Assembly (NCBI RefSeq): GCF_001673535.1
Contig: NZ_LZLY01000018.1
Location: forward strand, 1-46,789
Direction: 5' to 3'
Source: Mycobacterium sp. 1081908.1
Lineage (GTDB): Bacteria > Actinomycetota > Actinomycetes > Mycobacteriales > Mycobacteriaceae
DNA: 46,789 nt
Shown here: positions 9,176-17,791 of the stretch, one piece after another
How the letters are laid out: every line of letters begins with the position of its first letter
How positions within the stretch are numbered: position 1 is the first letter of the stretch
Made by a program: the position numbers and the translations under genes
Notes under the pieces: generated by a model
The model's input: the letters and a program-made list of their open reading frames with translations, nothing else
The model's database searches: none
Told to the model about the DNA's origin: nothing

Positions 9176-10239
9176 GGCGCACCCCGCGCGTGCTCGATGA
9201 TCTGGACGCCCGCACCCGTCCCCGACACCACGTACAAGGTGCCCGACGCTTCGTCAAAAGCCAGCGAGTTGGGTTGTTGCACGGTTGGGTATCGCACCCT
9301 TTCGACGGGAATTCCGGTTGACAGATCGTAACCAATGACGACGTTCGACGCGGTGAGGGACACCCAGGCCAGCTCGCGGGAACCGGCCAGGCCGTAGGGG
9401 GACTGCCGCACCGGGTAGGCCTGCCGGAGGATCAGCGGGTCGACGCCGTACACCAGCAGCTGGCCGCCGCGGGTGTCGGCGACCAGGACGCGGCCCAGCG
9501 GATCGGCGGCCAGGGTGGTGGCGCCCTCGCCGGCGCGCAGGGCCTGCTCGACGCGACCGTCGGCGCCGATCGTCGTCACCGAGGTCTGCCCGCGATCCAG
9601 CACCACCATCGTATTCCCTTGCGACACCAGGGCATCCACGCGGGCGAAGATCTTCTTCCGGCTGCTGATGGTGGCGCTCTTGACCGAGGCCGGTGTCCGG
9701 GAGGCGAAGGTGTAGACGGCGCCGTCGGCGCTGCCCAGCACCAGCGTGCCGTCGGCGCGCTGGGTGACCGCGGTGAAGTCGATCTGCTGGGAGTTGGCGA
9801 CGGGCACCCGGGTTGCCTGAGCAGCGGACAGGTCGACCGTGATGTAGCCGCCCCGGGTGGCCAGGTACGCCGTGCCGTGCCCGTCGCCGGTCAACGCGGT
9901 CGCCGGGCCCGGCAGGTCAACCACCCGCGGCGGGGCCTGCGGATCACCGAATTCGGTGAGGGTGGCGGGCGCCTCCGGGTCGGCGCCGGGAGCCAACACG
10001 GCCAGCTGACGGGTGGCGCCGTCGAAGATTGCCGCCACTGCGGGGCCGGGCAGCGGCCGCACCGCTCCGGCCGGGCTCTGAGACACCGGCGGGGAGGCGG
10101 CGGCCTGGGCCGGTTCGATCGTCGGCGGCGCGCTTGTGAGCGGATTGCTGGCGCAACCCGCGCAGAGCGTGATCAACGCCAGCAAAGCTGACAGGGCAGC
10201 AAAGGGGTGTTGAGCCCAGCCCCTATCTCGTCGCAGCAA
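9172..10239 (-). CDS. lppL: Lipoprotein LppL
   Basis: 355-aa predicted lipoprotein. A basic N-terminus, a hydrophobic stretch ([13 protein letters not shown]) and the lipobox LCAGC place the lipidated cysteine near residue 29. A Pro/Ala-rich linker (about 30-65) follows, then a repeating beta-rich region resembling a YncE/NHL beta-propeller; that fold call is an inference. It should face the periplasm. The start is a TTG at 10239 with GAGGG 7 nt upstream; no better start is in frame. It heads the lppL-DUF5703-pyrD operon and is divergent from the gene at 10350. Positional ortholog of Rv2138. Ligand and role are unknown. Confidence 0.88.
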   Translation of the reverse strand: MLRRDRGWAQHPFAALSALLALITLCAGCASNPLTSAPPTIEPAQAAASPPVSQSPAGAVRPLPGPAVAAIFDGATRQLAVLAPGADPEAPATLTEFGDPQAPPRVVDLPGPATALTGDGHGTAYLATRGGYITVDLSAAQATRVPVANSQQIDFTAVTQRADGTLVLGSADGAVYTFASRTPASVKSATISSRKKIFARVDALVSQGNTMVVLDRGQTSVTTIGADGRVEQALRAGEGATTLAADPLGRVLVADTRGGQLLVYGVDPLILRQAYPVRQSPYGLAGSRELAWVSLTASNVVIGYDLSTGIPVERVRYPTVQQPNSLAFDEASGTLYVVSGTGAGVQIIEHARGAP

Positions 10240-10337
10240 TTATTTTCCCTCGCGTCACCAACGTGAAAGTCAAATTTTAGGGAACGGTTTCGCATCCAAT
10301 ATGGCCATGTTGCCTGCATCGGGTCGGACTGGAGAGG

Positions 10338-10343
10338 TATGGT
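10338..10343 (+). promoter_or_regulatory. -10 hexamer, leaderless start of 10350 gene
   Basis: TATGGT is 6 nt upstream of ATG 10350, with no usable ribosome binding site between. It fits leaderless transcription. Confidence 0.5.
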
Positions 10344-10349
10344 CGCGTC

Positions 10350-10652
10350 ATGACCGTCATCGTTGACCGGCATATCTCGGACAAAGAGTTTGCTGTCGAG
10401 GACATCTCGACCGGAATCTTTGCCAGTGGGTACGGGCAACTCGGTGATGGGCGCAGTTTCTCCTTCCACATCGAGCACCGATCGCTCGTCGTCGAAATTT
10501 ACCGTCCACGCCTTGCGGGTCCCGTTCCGCAGGCTGAGGACGTGGTCGCGCGCGCGATCCGCGGCCTGGTCGACATCGACCTCACCGACGAGCGCAGCCT
10601 GGCCGCCGCGGTACGCGACTCGATCGCGCACGCGGTGCCGGTCTCGCGCTAG
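10350..10652 (+). CDS. Conserved hypothetical protein (Rv2137c-like)
   Basis: 100-aa acidic soluble protein, no signal peptide or membrane segment. I recognise it by position and sequence style as the counterpart of M. tuberculosis Rv2137c; no function is known. It has an N-terminal beta-rich half (SDKEFAVEDISTG..GRSFSFHIEHRSLVVEIYRP) and a helical C-terminal half. It is 37 nt upstream of the histidine-phosphatase gene, which has its own -10 box. In M. tuberculosis I recall uppP between these two genes; here there is no room for it. Confidence 0.75.
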   Translation: MTVIVDRHISDKEFAVEDISTGIFASGYGQLGDGRSFSFHIEHRSLVVEIYRPRLAGPVPQAEDVVARAIRGLVDIDLTDERSLAAAVRDSIAHAVPVSR

Positions 10653-10676
10653 CGATCCTTCCGCGCCCCTACCGAG

Positions 10677-10682
10677 TACGGT
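10677..10682 (+). promoter_or_regulatory. -10 hexamer, leaderless start of 10690 gene
   Basis: TACGGT is 7 nt before GTG 10690, inside the short gap after the preceding gene. It is a candidate internal leaderless promoter. Confidence 0.5.
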
Positions 10683-10689
10683 CGTCGTC

Positions 10690-11469
10690 GTGACCGTCAT
10701 CCTGCTTAGGCACGGCCGCTCCACCTCGAACACCGCTGGCGTCCTCGCCGGCCGCTCGGAGGGCGTCGACCTCGACGACAAGGGCCGCGAGCAGGCCGCC
10801 GGCCTGATCGACCGGATCGGCGCCCTGCCGATCCGCGCGGTGGTCACCTCGCCGCTGCTGCGCTGCCGGCGCACCGTCGAGCCGCTGGCCGAAGCGCTGT
10901 GCCTCGAGCCGTTGATCGACGAGGAGCTCGCCGAGGTGGACTACGGCGACTGGACGGGCCGCAAAATCGGCGAGTTGACGAAAGAGCCGCTGTGGCGGGT
11001 GGTCCAGGCGCATCCCAGCGCGGCGGTGTTCCCCGGCGGCGAGGGCCTGGCGCAGGTGCAGGCCCGCGCGGTCGCCGCCATCCGCGGGCACGACCGGCGG
11101 CTGGCCATGGAGCATGCCGGAACAGATGGCGGTGAACCCGGCGGCGACGCGCTCTGGGTGGCCTGCACCCACGGCGACGTCATCAAGGCCGTCGTCGCCG
11201 ACGCGTACGGCATGCACCTGGACGGCTTCCAGCGCATCACCGCCGACCCCGGGTCGGTGACCGTGATCCGCTACACCCCGCTGCGGCCGTTCGTGTTGCA
11301 CGTCAACCACACCGGCGCCGGGCTGTCCGCCGCGCTGCGGGCGGGGCCGCCCCCCAAAGACGACTCCAAGGGTGATGAGGCTCACGGTGAGTCGAAGGGG
11401 GGATCGCAAACCGGGCCGGCCGAAGCGGTGCCGACGAGCGACGCGGTGGTCGGCGGGTCGACAGATTAG
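10690..11469 (+). CDS. Histidine phosphatase (phosphoglycerate mutase) family protein, Rv2135c-like
   Basis: 259 aa. The branch-1 histidine phosphatase core occupies about residues 1-210: the phosphoacceptor motif LLRHGRS with H8, the acidic EVDYGDWTG block, and the second catalytic His in CTHGD. This is a broad-specificity acid phosphatase fold (MSMEG_4193/GpmB-like), more likely a phosphatase than a glycolytic mutase; the substrate is unknown. The last 50 residues are a Gly/Ser/Asp-rich, probably disordered tail. GTG 10690 gives the normal N-terminus; the frame is open upstream to 10363 but out of family. It heads the DUF3090 / SCO1664 gene cluster. Confidence 0.88.
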   Translation: MTVILLRHGRSTSNTAGVLAGRSEGVDLDDKGREQAAGLIDRIGALPIRAVVTSPLLRCRRTVEPLAEALCLEPLIDEELAEVDYGDWTGRKIGELTKEPLWRVVQAHPSAAVFPGGEGLAQVQARAVAAIRGHDRRLAMEHAGTDGGEPGGDALWVACTHGDVIKAVVADAYGMHLDGFQRITADPGSVTVIRYTPLRPFVLHVNHTGAGLSAALRAGPPPKDDSKGDEAHGESKGGSQTGPAEAVPTSDAVVGGSTD

Positions 11470-11532
11470 TTTCCCTGGGGCGGGGCAATCGAATCGCACG
11501 GCGACGGCAACAGCCGGTATTTTGGAGGTGCC

Positions 11533-12120
11533 ATGGCCCGCGCAATTCACGTCTTCCGCACGCCCGACCGCTTCGTGGCCGGGACCGTCGGCCAGCCCGG
11601 AAATCGCACGTTTTACATACAGGCCGTGGGCGATTCGCGGGTGGTGTCGGTGGTTCTGGAGAAGCAACAGGTCGCGGTCCTCGCGGAGCGGATCGGCGCG
11701 CTGCTGCTGGAGGTGAACCGCAGGTTCGGCACCCCGGTCCCGCCCGAGCCCGCCGAGATCGACGACCTCAACCCGTTGATCACACCCGTCGACGCGGAGT
11801 TCCGGGTCGGGACCATGGGCCTCGGCTGGGATTCGGAGGCGCAGACGGTGGTGGTCGAGTTGCTGGCCGTCACCGACGCCGAGTTCGACGCCTCGGTCGT
11901 GCTCGACGACACCGACGAGGGTCCCGACGCGGTGCGGGTGTTCTTGACGCCGGAGTCGGCGCGCCAGTTCGCCACCCGCTCCAACCGCGTCATCTCGGCC
12001 GGCCGTCCGCCGTGCCCGCTGTGCGACGAACCGTTGGACCCCGAGGGCCACATCTGCGCGCGCACCAACGGTTACAAGCGCAGCGCGCTGCTCGGGCCCG
12101 ACGATGAACCCGAGGAATAG
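11533..12120 (+). CDS. DUF3090 domain-containing protein (Rv2133c-like)
   Basis: 195-aa actinobacterial protein of unknown function. The body is an alpha/beta domain. The C-terminus carries a likely zinc ribbon: CPLC followed by EGHICARTN (Cys-Cys-His-Cys). ATG 11533 has GGAGG (11524-11528) at ideal spacing. The last 17 nt overlap the start of the SCO1664-family gene, so translation is probably coupled. The DUF3090 and SCO1664 families are neighbours across Actinobacteria, close to mshC, which hints at a shared but undefined role. Confidence 0.9.
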   Translation: MARAIHVFRTPDRFVAGTVGQPGNRTFYIQAVGDSRVVSVVLEKQQVAVLAERIGALLLEVNRRFGTPVPPEPAEIDDLNPLITPVDAEFRVGTMGLGWDSEAQTVVVELLAVTDAEFDASVVLDDTDEGPDAVRVFLTPESARQFATRSNRVISAGRPPCPLCDEPLDPEGHICARTNGYKRSALLGPDDEPEE

Positions 12121-12922
12121 CGACGAGCGTGCGGTGCTGCGGGACGGGGAGCTGACGGTCCTCGGACGCATCCGCTCGGCCAGCAACGCCACCTTCTTGT
12201 GCGAGTCGACGCTCGGCGAGGCGACCGTGCACTGCGTCTACAAGCCGGTCTCCGGCGAGGCGCCGCTGTGGGATTTTCCGGACGGAACCCTGGCCGGCCG
12301 CGAAGTCGCCGCGTACCGGATCGCGACACAATTGGGCTGGAACATCGTGCCCTACACCATCATTCGGCACGGGCCGGCGGGCCCGGGCATGCTGCAGCTG
12401 TGGGTGGAGCAGGCCGGCGACGCGGCCGACTCCGACCCGCCGCCCGGCCCGGACCTGGTCGACCTGTTTCCCGCCAACAAGCTGCAGCCGGGCTACCTGC
12501 CGGTGCTGCGGGCCTACGACTACGCCGGCGACGAGGTCATCCTGGTCCATGCCGACGACATTCGGTTGTGGCGGATGGCGGTGTTCGATGTCCTGATCAA
12601 CAACGCCGACCGCAAGGGCGGCCACGTCCTGCGCGACCTCGAGGGGCACATCTACGGCGTCGACCACGGGGTGTCCTTGCACGTGGAGAACAAGTTGCGC
12701 ACGGTGTTGTGGGGCTGGGCGGGCAAGCCGATCGACGACAACACGTGCGAGGCGATCGGTGGGCTCGCCGAGTCCCTCGCCGGCTCGTTCGGCGCCGAGC
12801 TGGCCGAGCACATCACGCGCGCCGAAATCGCGGCGCTGCGCGGGCGTGCGCTCGCGCTGCTGGACAACCCGGTCATGCCCGGGCCCAACCGGCACCGCCC
12901 GATTCCGTGGCCGGCGTTCTAG
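12104..12922 (+). CDS. SCO1664 family protein (PI3/4-kinase-like fold, Rv2132-region)
   Basis: 272 aa. Members of this family are often labelled phosphatidylinositol kinase-related. A kinase-like catalytic block is visible: DVLINNADRKGGHVL (Asn/Asp/Lys/His arrangement as in HipA/PI-kinase catalytic loops) followed by YGVDHGVSL, which can supply the metal-binding Asp. An N-terminal lysine, in VYKP, could bind phosphate. Kinase activity is inferred and unproven for the family. The ATG overlaps the end of the DUF3090 gene. The stop lies 2 nt from the stop of the converging PE_PGRS gene. The mycobacterial locus number is uncertain. Confidence 0.86.
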   Translation: MNPRNSDERAVLRDGELTVLGRIRSASNATFLCESTLGEATVHCVYKPVSGEAPLWDFPDGTLAGREVAAYRIATQLGWNIVPYTIIRHGPAGPGMLQLWVEQAGDAADSDPPPGPDLVDLFPANKLQPGYLPVLRAYDYAGDEVILVHADDIRLWRMAVFDVLINNADRKGGHVLRDLEGHIYGVDHGVSLHVENKLRTVLWGWAGKPIDDNTCEAIGGLAESLAGSFGAELAEHITRAEIAALRGRALALLDNPVMPGPNRHRPIPWPAF

Positions 12923-12924
12923 GG

Positions 12925-14445
12925 CTACGGGATCCCAGCCGTCCCGGCCATGCCGAACAGTAGTCCGCCCAGGCCGCCGGGGCCCCCGGTGACGCCGTTG
13001 GAGCCATTTCCTCCGTTCCCGCCACTGCCGATCAGCTGGGCGTCACCGCCGCCACCGCCTGCGTTACCGGTGCCGGCGCCCGCCCCGGCGGCGCCTCCGC
13101 CGCCGCCGTTGCCGATCAGCCCGGCGGCGCCACCGTAGCCCCCGCTCCCGTTGGTTTGGAGGCCGGTGCCGCCCTGGCCTCCCGACGCACCGACGCCAAT
13201 GAGGCGGCCGCCCGCGCCGCCGTTGCCTCCGGACCCGCCGAGGACGCCGTCGCCGCCGGCGCCGCCCACCCCGCCTAGGCCGAGCAGGCCACTGTTGCCG
13301 CCGGCGCCGCCATTCCCACCGGCCCCGCTCAGAACAGTTGAGCCATTCGCACCGTTGCCGCCCGCGCCACCGTGGCCGTACAGCAGTCCGGCGGTGCCGC
13401 CGTTGCCACCGGCTCCGCCCAGGTTGCCCACCCCGCCGCCGCCGTTTCCGCCGGCTCCCCCGCTGCCGAACAGGCTGGCGCTGCCGCCAGCGCCACCCAC
13501 CCCGCCGTTGGCGCCGCCGGTGCCGCCGGCTCCACCGTTGCCGGACAACAGGCCGCCTCCGCCGCCGGCCCCGCCGGCCAGGGTGCCCGAACCGCTGCCG
13601 CCGCTACCGCCATTGCCGACGAGCTCGGTGCGGCCGCCGGCACCGCCGAAGCCGCCACCACCAATCCCCGCGCCGGCGTTACCGCCGGCGCCGCCGTCAC
13701 CGATCAGGCCGCCCGAGCCCCCGTGGCCGCCCGACCCGTTGGTAACGGGGCCGGCGCCGCCGTCGCCTCCAGCGCCGCCGGCGCCGTATAGCCATGCAGC
13801 GCCGCCAGTTCCGCCGGTGCCGCCGATCAGCCCGGTGCCGCCGAGGCCGCCCCGGCCACCATTGCCGTAGAGCAATCCGCCGGTGCCGCCATTACCGCCG
13901 TTGCCCCCGTTGCCGGGGCCGACCCCGGGCAGGCCCGCGCCGCCGGCACCGCCGCTGCCGATCAGTCCGGCGGCGCCGCCGTTACCACCGTTGGGGTGGC
14001 CGGCGCCGCCCGAGGCGCCGTTGCCGCCGTTGCCGTAGAGCAGTCCGCCGGCACCGCCATCTTGCCCGGTGCCCGCCACCCCATCAGCGCCGTTACCGAT
14101 CAGCGGACGCCCCAGTACGGCCTGGAACGGCGCATTCAGCGCGTCCAGTACATTCTGTTGGGCACTGGCGGCCTCGGTGCTCGCATAAGACGCGCCACTC
14201 CCGGTCAGGGCCTGGACGAACCGATCGTGAAGCGCGGAGGCCTCGGCCGTGAGCGCTTGATAGCTTTGGGCATACCCGCCAAACAGCTTCGCCATTGCCG
14301 TTGACACTTCGTCGGCCGCCGGCGCCAACAACCCGATAGTTGGACCCGCGGCGGCACTGGTGGCCATCTGGATCGACGAACCGATGCGGGCCAAATCGCC
14401 TGCCGCGGACACGAACGCCTCCGGCGAAGCCACCACAAAAGACAT
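12925..14445 (-). CDS. PE_PGRS family protein
   Basis: 506 aa. PE domain at residues 1 to about 95 ([11 protein letters not shown]..), the conserved linker [11 protein letters not shown] near 110-120, then about 380 residues of PGRS: tandem Gly-Gly-Ala/Gly-Gly-Asn repeats with phrases such as LIGSGGAGG. There is no C-terminal unique domain; the protein ends in the repeat (GMAGTAGIP). ATG 14445 has GGGAGAA upstream and matches the PE start; an ORF start at 14481 adds 12 odd residues. PGRS proteins are surface-exposed and bind calcium in some members. The gene sits on the opposite strand inside the phosphatase-DUF3090-SCO1664-cysQ-mshC cluster, so it is probably an insertion. Confidence 0.93.
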   Translation of the reverse strand: MSFVVASPEAFVSAAGDLARIGSSIQMATSAAAGPTIGLLAPAADEVSTAMAKLFGGYAQSYQALTAEASALHDRFVQALTGSGASYASTEAASAQQNVLDALNAPFQAVLGRPLIGNGADGVAGTGQDGGAGGLLYGNGGNGASGGAGHPNGGNGGAAGLIGSGGAGGAGLPGVGPGNGGNGGNGGTGGLLYGNGGRGGLGGTGLIGGTGGTGGAAWLYGAGGAGGDGGAGPVTNGSGGHGGSGGLIGDGGAGGNAGAGIGGGGFGGAGGRTELVGNGGSGGSGSGTLAGGAGGGGGLLSGNGGAGGTGGANGGVGGAGGSASLFGSGGAGGNGGGGVGNLGGAGGNGGTAGLLYGHGGAGGNGANGSTVLSGAGGNGGAGGNSGLLGLGGVGGAGGDGVLGGSGGNGGAGGRLIGVGASGGQGGTGLQTNGSGGYGGAAGLIGNGGGGGAAGAGAGTGNAGGGGGDAQLIGSGGNGGNGSNGVTGGPGGLGGLLFGMAGTAGIP

Positions 14446-14510
14446 CTGTTCTCCCGTCTGACCCATCCGCTTCGACAGCAATCGGTCAGCCTTAGACGGC
14501 TGGCGAGCGG

Positions 14511-14516
14511 AGCATA
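14511..14516 (-). promoter_or_regulatory. Candidate -10 box of the PE_PGRS gene
   Basis: TATGCT on the minus strand, about 65 nt before ATG 14445, in an AT-rich patch. No clear -35 is visible. Confidence 0.35.
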
Positions 14517-14621
14517 ATCACAATCCGAGGCGAATCGTGTGAGATCGAGTGTTCCCGTATCGGCAGGCGTCGACCGGTCGGTGCGGGCGGGCGCACAAGC
14601 CGGGACCCAGAGTCAGGCAAC

Positions 14622-14647
14622 AATCATCTTGTAATAACAGGATGATT
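14622..14647. repeat. 10-bp stem-loop with TAATAA loop
   Basis: AATCATCTTG (14622-14631) pairs with CAGGATGATT (14638-14647), nine Watson-Crick pairs and one G-U wobble, closing the loop TAATAA. It is notably AT-rich for this genome. It could be a regulatory hairpin, a terminator remnant, or the trace of a lost element. Confidence 0.5.
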
Positions 14648-14809
14648 CGTCAGGGCGGTGGCCGGATATCGCGTTCCTGTTGCGGCGGAAGCGTTTTGCG
14701 GCCTCCCTCTCGCCGCGAGGGTGGGCTTATCTCCCGCATTGGGCGCGATTCTCGCGTCAAGTGCCCGGCTTGGGCTCCGCTAGGTGGCGGACGTCCGCGT
14801 TGAGTCGGC

Positions 14810-14815
14810 GATACT
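14810..14815 (+). promoter_or_regulatory. -10 hexamer, leaderless start of cysQ
   Basis: GATACT ends 6 nt before GTG 14822, with no ribosome binding site. It fits the leaderless pattern seen repeatedly in this window, though the first base departs from TANNNT. Confidence 0.4.
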
Positions 14816-14821
14816 GATGCG

Positions 14822-15610
14822 GTGAACCCCGCCCCGGATGGTCTGACGGACGCCGCCTTGGCCGCCGATCTCGCCGCGGACGCGGGAGAGCTGCTGCTCA
14901 AGGTGCGCGACGAGATCGGTTTCGGCCATCCCTGGGCGCTCGGCGACGCGGGGGACAGCCTGGCGAACGCGCTGATCCTGCGCCGGCTGCGGGCCGAGCG
15001 GCCCGGCGACGCGGTGCTCAGCGAGGAGGCCTACGACGACCTTTCCCGGGTCGACCACGACCGGGTGTGGATCATCGACCCGCTGGACGGCACCCGCGAG
15101 TTCTCCACGCCGGGCCGCGACGACTGGGCGGTCCACATCGCGCTGTGGCAGCGCCCCTCCGACGGGCAGCGGGAGATCACCGATGCGGCGGTCTCGCTGC
15201 CCGCCCGCGGGAACACCGTGTACCGCAGCGACACCGTGACCGACGGCGCCGCGCGCACCGGCGTCCCCGCGACCATCCGTATCGCGGTCAGCGCCACCCG
15301 GCCACCCGCGGTGCTCTACCGCATCCGCCAGACACTGCACATTCAGCCTGTGGCGATCGGATCGGCGGGCGCCAAGGCGATGGCCGTCATCGACGGCGAC
15401 GTCGACGCCTACGTGCACGCCGGGGGCCAGTGGGAGTGGGACTCGGCGGCCCCGGCCGGGGTGCTGATGGCCGCGGGCATGCACGCGTCGCGGCTCGACG
15501 GCTCGCCGCTGCGCTACAACCAGCTCGACCCGTACCTGCCCGACTTCGTCATGTGCCGCGCCGAGCTGGCGCCGATCCTGCTGGGCGCCATCCGGCAGGA
15601 ATTTCACTGA
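14822..15610 (+). CDS. cysQ: 3'(2'),5'-bisphosphate nucleotidase CysQ / inositol monophosphatase family
   Basis: 262 aa. Removes the 3' phosphate from PAP/PAPS, recycling the by-product of sulfate activation; the M. tuberculosis counterpart (Rv2131c) also acts on inositol phosphates. Metal-site motifs: E68/E69 in LSEEAYDD, the signature D86-P-L-D89-G-T91 ([12 protein letters not shown]), and EWDSAAPAG near the C-terminus. The protein is cytosolic and Mg-dependent, of usual length. GTG 14822 is the likely start. mshC follows after 26 nt; its inositol-linked pathway makes the pairing functionally sensible. Confidence 0.92.
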   Translation: MNPAPDGLTDAALAADLAADAGELLLKVRDEIGFGHPWALGDAGDSLANALILRRLRAERPGDAVLSEEAYDDLSRVDHDRVWIIDPLDGTREFSTPGRDDWAVHIALWQRPSDGQREITDAAVSLPARGNTVYRSDTVTDGAARTGVPATIRIAVSATRPPAVLYRIRQTLHIQPVAIGSAGAKAMAVIDGDVDAYVHAGGQWEWDSAAPAGVLMAAGMHASRLDGSPLRYNQLDPYLPDFVMCRAELAPILLGAIRQEFH

Positions 15611-15623
15611 TCGCGTGCGCGTT

Positions 15624-15629
15624 TAGAGT
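15624..15629 (+). promoter_or_regulatory. -10 hexamer, leaderless start of mshC
   Basis: TAGAGT lies 7 nt before ATG 15637, in the 26-nt gap after cysQ. No ribosome binding site is seen. Confidence 0.5.
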
Positions 15630-15636
15630 CGACGTT

Positions 15637-16872
15637 ATGCAGACGTGGTCTTCCGCACAGGTCCCGGTGGTGCCCGGGCGCGGCCCGGAGCTGCGGCTGT
15701 ACGACACCTCCGACCGGCAGGTGCGGCCGGTGGCGGCCGGGTCCAAGGCCACCATGTACGTCTGCGGGATCACCCCGTACGACGCGACGCACCTGGGTCA
15801 CGCGGCCACCTACCTGGCGTTCGACCTGGTGTACCGGCAGTGGCTGGACCTCGGCCACGACGTGCATTACGTGCAGAACGTCACCGACATCGACGACCCC
15901 CTGCTGGAGCGCGCCGAGCGCGACGGGATCGGCTGGCGCGAGCTGGGCGACCGGGAGGTCGCCCTGTTTCGCGAGGACATGACGGCGCTGCGGATCCTGC
16001 CGCCGCGGGAGTACGTCGGGGCGACGGAGGCGATCGCCGAGGTGGTCGAACTCGTCGAGAAGATGCTGGCGTCCGGCGCGGCGTACGTGCTCGACGGCGA
16101 ATACCCCGACGTCTACTACCGGGCCGACGCCACCCCGCAGTTCGGTTACGAGTCCGGCTATGACCGCGACACCATGCTGGCGCTGTTCGCCGAGCGTGGC
16201 GGCGACCCCGCCCGCCCCGGCAAGACCGACGAGCTGGACGCCCTGCTGTGGCGGGCGGCGCGGCCCGGCGAGCCCAGCTGGCCCTCGCCGTTCGGGGACG
16301 GCCGGCCCGGCTGGCACGTCGAGTGCGCCGCGATCGCGCTCAGCCGCATCGGCAGCGGCCTGGACATCCAGGGCGGCGGCAGCGACCTGATCTTCCCGCA
16401 TCACGAATTCACCGCCGCCCACGCCGAATGCGTGCGCGGGGAACGGCGTTTCGCCCGCCACTACGTGCACGCCGGCATGATCGGCTGGGACGGGCACAAG
16501 ATGTCCAAGAGCCGGGGCAACCTGGTGCTGGTGTCGGAGCTGCGCGCGCAAGGCGTCGAGCCGGCGGCTATCCGGCTGGGCCTGCTGGCCGGGCACTACC
16601 GCGCGGACCGGTCTTGGAGCCCGCAGGTGCTCGACGAGGCGACCGAGCGGCTGCGGCGTTGGCGCGCCGCGACCGCGCTGCCCGCCGCCCCGGACGCCGG
16701 TGACGTCATCGCGCGGGTGCGCCGGTACCTCGCCGACGACCTTGACACGCCGAAAGCCCTTGCCGCGCTGGATGGTTGGGCGACCGACGCGCTCGAGTAC
16801 GGCGGCCACGACGCCGGCTCGCCATCGTTGGTGACGACCGCCGTCGATGCGCTGCTGGGAGTGCAGCTGTAA
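15637..16872 (+). CDS. mshC: L-cysteine:1D-myo-inositol 2-amino-2-deoxy-alpha-D-glucopyranoside ligase (MshC)
   Basis: ATP-dependent ligation of cysteine to GlcN-inositol, the third step of mycothiol synthesis. 411 aa. It is a paralog of cysteinyl-tRNA synthetase with the class I adenylation motifs: the HIGH-type H52-L-G-H55 and K288-M-S-K-S292. Zinc-binding residues C43 (YVCGIT), C230 (HVECAA) and H255/H256 (FPHHEFT) are present. It lacks the tRNA-binding C-terminal domain of CysS, as expected for MshC (close to 414 aa in M. tuberculosis). Context supports MshC: SCO1664/DUF3090 neighbours occur beside mshC in other actinobacteria. Ortholog of Rv2130c. Confidence 0.97.
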   Translation: MQTWSSAQVPVVPGRGPELRLYDTSDRQVRPVAAGSKATMYVCGITPYDATHLGHAATYLAFDLVYRQWLDLGHDVHYVQNVTDIDDPLLERAERDGIGWRELGDREVALFREDMTALRILPPREYVGATEAIAEVVELVEKMLASGAAYVLDGEYPDVYYRADATPQFGYESGYDRDTMLALFAERGGDPARPGKTDELDALLWRAARPGEPSWPSPFGDGRPGWHVECAAIALSRIGSGLDIQGGGSDLIFPHHEFTAAHAECVRGERRFARHYVHAGMIGWDGHKMSKSRGNLVLVSELRAQGVEPAAIRLGLLAGHYRADRSWSPQVLDEATERLRRWRAATALPAAPDAGDVIARVRRYLADDLDTPKALAALDGWATDALEYGGHDAGSPSLVTTAVDALLGVQL

Positions 16873-16878
16873 ACGGGG

Positions 16879-16884
16879 TACGTT
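16879..16884 (+). promoter_or_regulatory. -10 hexamer, leaderless start of SDR gene
   Basis: TACGTT is 7 nt before ATG 16892, directly after the mshC stop; no ribosome binding site. Confidence 0.5.
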
Positions 16885-16891
16885 TTCGCCC

Positions 16892-17791
16892 ATGACGTCG
16901 CTGCACGGCAAAGTCGTCTTCATCACCGGCGGCGCCCGCGGCATCGGGGCCGAGGTCGCCCGCCGGCTGCGCAACAAGGGCGCCAGGCTGGTGCTGACCG
17001 ATCTCGACAAGGCCGAACTGGCGGCGCTCGCCGCCGAACTCGGCGAGGAGCGCGTGCTCACCGCCGTCGCCGACGTGCGCGACCTGCCCGCCATGCAGAC
17101 CGCGGCCGACAAGGCCGTCGAGCGCTTCGGCGGCATCGACGTCGTCGTGGCGAACGCCGGCATCGCCAGCTACGGATCCGTCCTGCACGTCGACCCCGAG
17201 GCGTTCAAACGGGTGCTGGACGTCAACCTGCTCGGCGTCTTCCACACCGTGCGCGCCACGCTGCCGGCGGTGATCGACCGCCGCGGCTACGTGCTGATGG
17301 TCTCGTCGCTGGCCGCATACGCCGCCGCCCCGGGCCTGGCGCCGTACAACGCCTCCAAGGCCGGCAACGAGATTCTTGCCAACGCGCTGCGGCTAGAGGT
17401 CGCCAACCTCGGCGTGAGCGTCGGCTCGGCGCACATGTCCTGGATCGACACCGCCCTGGTCCGCGACACCAGGGCCGACATCCCCGCTTTCGGCGAGATG
17501 ATCGCGAAGCTGCCGTGGCCGCTCAACAAGACCACCACCGTCGACGAGTGCGCGAACGCCCTCGTCAAGGGCATCGAGGGCCGCCAGCGCCGGATCTTCA
17601 GCCCCCAGTGGGTCGGCCTGATGCGCTGGCTCAAGCCGGTGCTGTCCAGCCCGGTCGGCGAATTCCCCATCCGCGGCATCACCGACGCGCTGTTGCCCCG
17701 GATGGACGCGGAGGCCGCCGCGCTCGGCCGCTCCCTGTCCGCGTTCAACGTCGAGTCGCTGCGCGAGACGCGCGATTCGGTCCCCGAGTAG
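16892..17791 (+). CDS. SDR family oxidoreductase (Rv2129c-like)
   Basis: 299 aa. Classical short-chain dehydrogenase: Rossmann motif TGGARGIG at 12-19, D61 in the adenine-binding ADVRD, NAG at 88-90, and the catalytic set S138/S139, Y152, K156 (YNASK). It probably uses NADP(H) or NAD(H) on an alcohol or ketone; the substrate is unknown. The C-terminal extension (about 240-299) is longer than in minimal SDRs and contains a hydrophobic segment, possibly membrane-touching. Its stop TAG abuts the stop of the converging PAC2 gene with no base between them. Confidence 0.9.
   Translation: MTSLHGKVVFITGGARGIGAEVARRLRNKGARLVLTDLDKAELAALAAELGEERVLTAVADVRDLPAMQTAADKAVERFGGIDVVVANAGIASYGSVLHVDPEAFKRVLDVNLLGVFHTVRATLPAVIDRRGYVLMVSSLAAYAAAPGLAPYNASKAGNEILANALRLEVANLGVSVGSAHMSWIDTALVRDTRADIPAFGEMIAKLPWPLNKTTTVDECANALVKGIEGRQRRIFSPQWVGLMRWLKPVLSSPVGEFPIRGITDALLPRMDAEAAALGRSLSAFNVESLRETRDSVPE

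Larger units (their letters stand above)
14446..14821. other. 376-bp divergent intergenic region
   Basis: No gene is convincing here. It carries the PE_PGRS promoter on the minus strand (-10 candidate TATGCT, 14516-14511), a strong hairpin at 14622-14647, a small GTGCG/CGCAC hairpin (14581-14596), a CCCTC/GAGGG hairpin near 14705-14721, and the cysQ -10 box at the right end. Short open frames on both strands look random. Confidence 0.5.

Noticed and set aside
8916..9335. N-terminal extension of pyrD to 9335
   Set aside because: It overlaps the DUF5703 and lppL genes and lacks similarity; the class 2 PyrD N-terminus begins at 8915.
10363..10689. Upstream extension of the histidine phosphatase frame
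   Set aside because: It overlaps the 10350-10652 gene in another frame; the LLRHG motif defines the N-terminus at 10690.
12950..13870. Proline/arginine-rich open frames opposite the PGRS repeats
   Set aside because: They are complements of Gly-Gly-Ala codons; no start signals and no known family.
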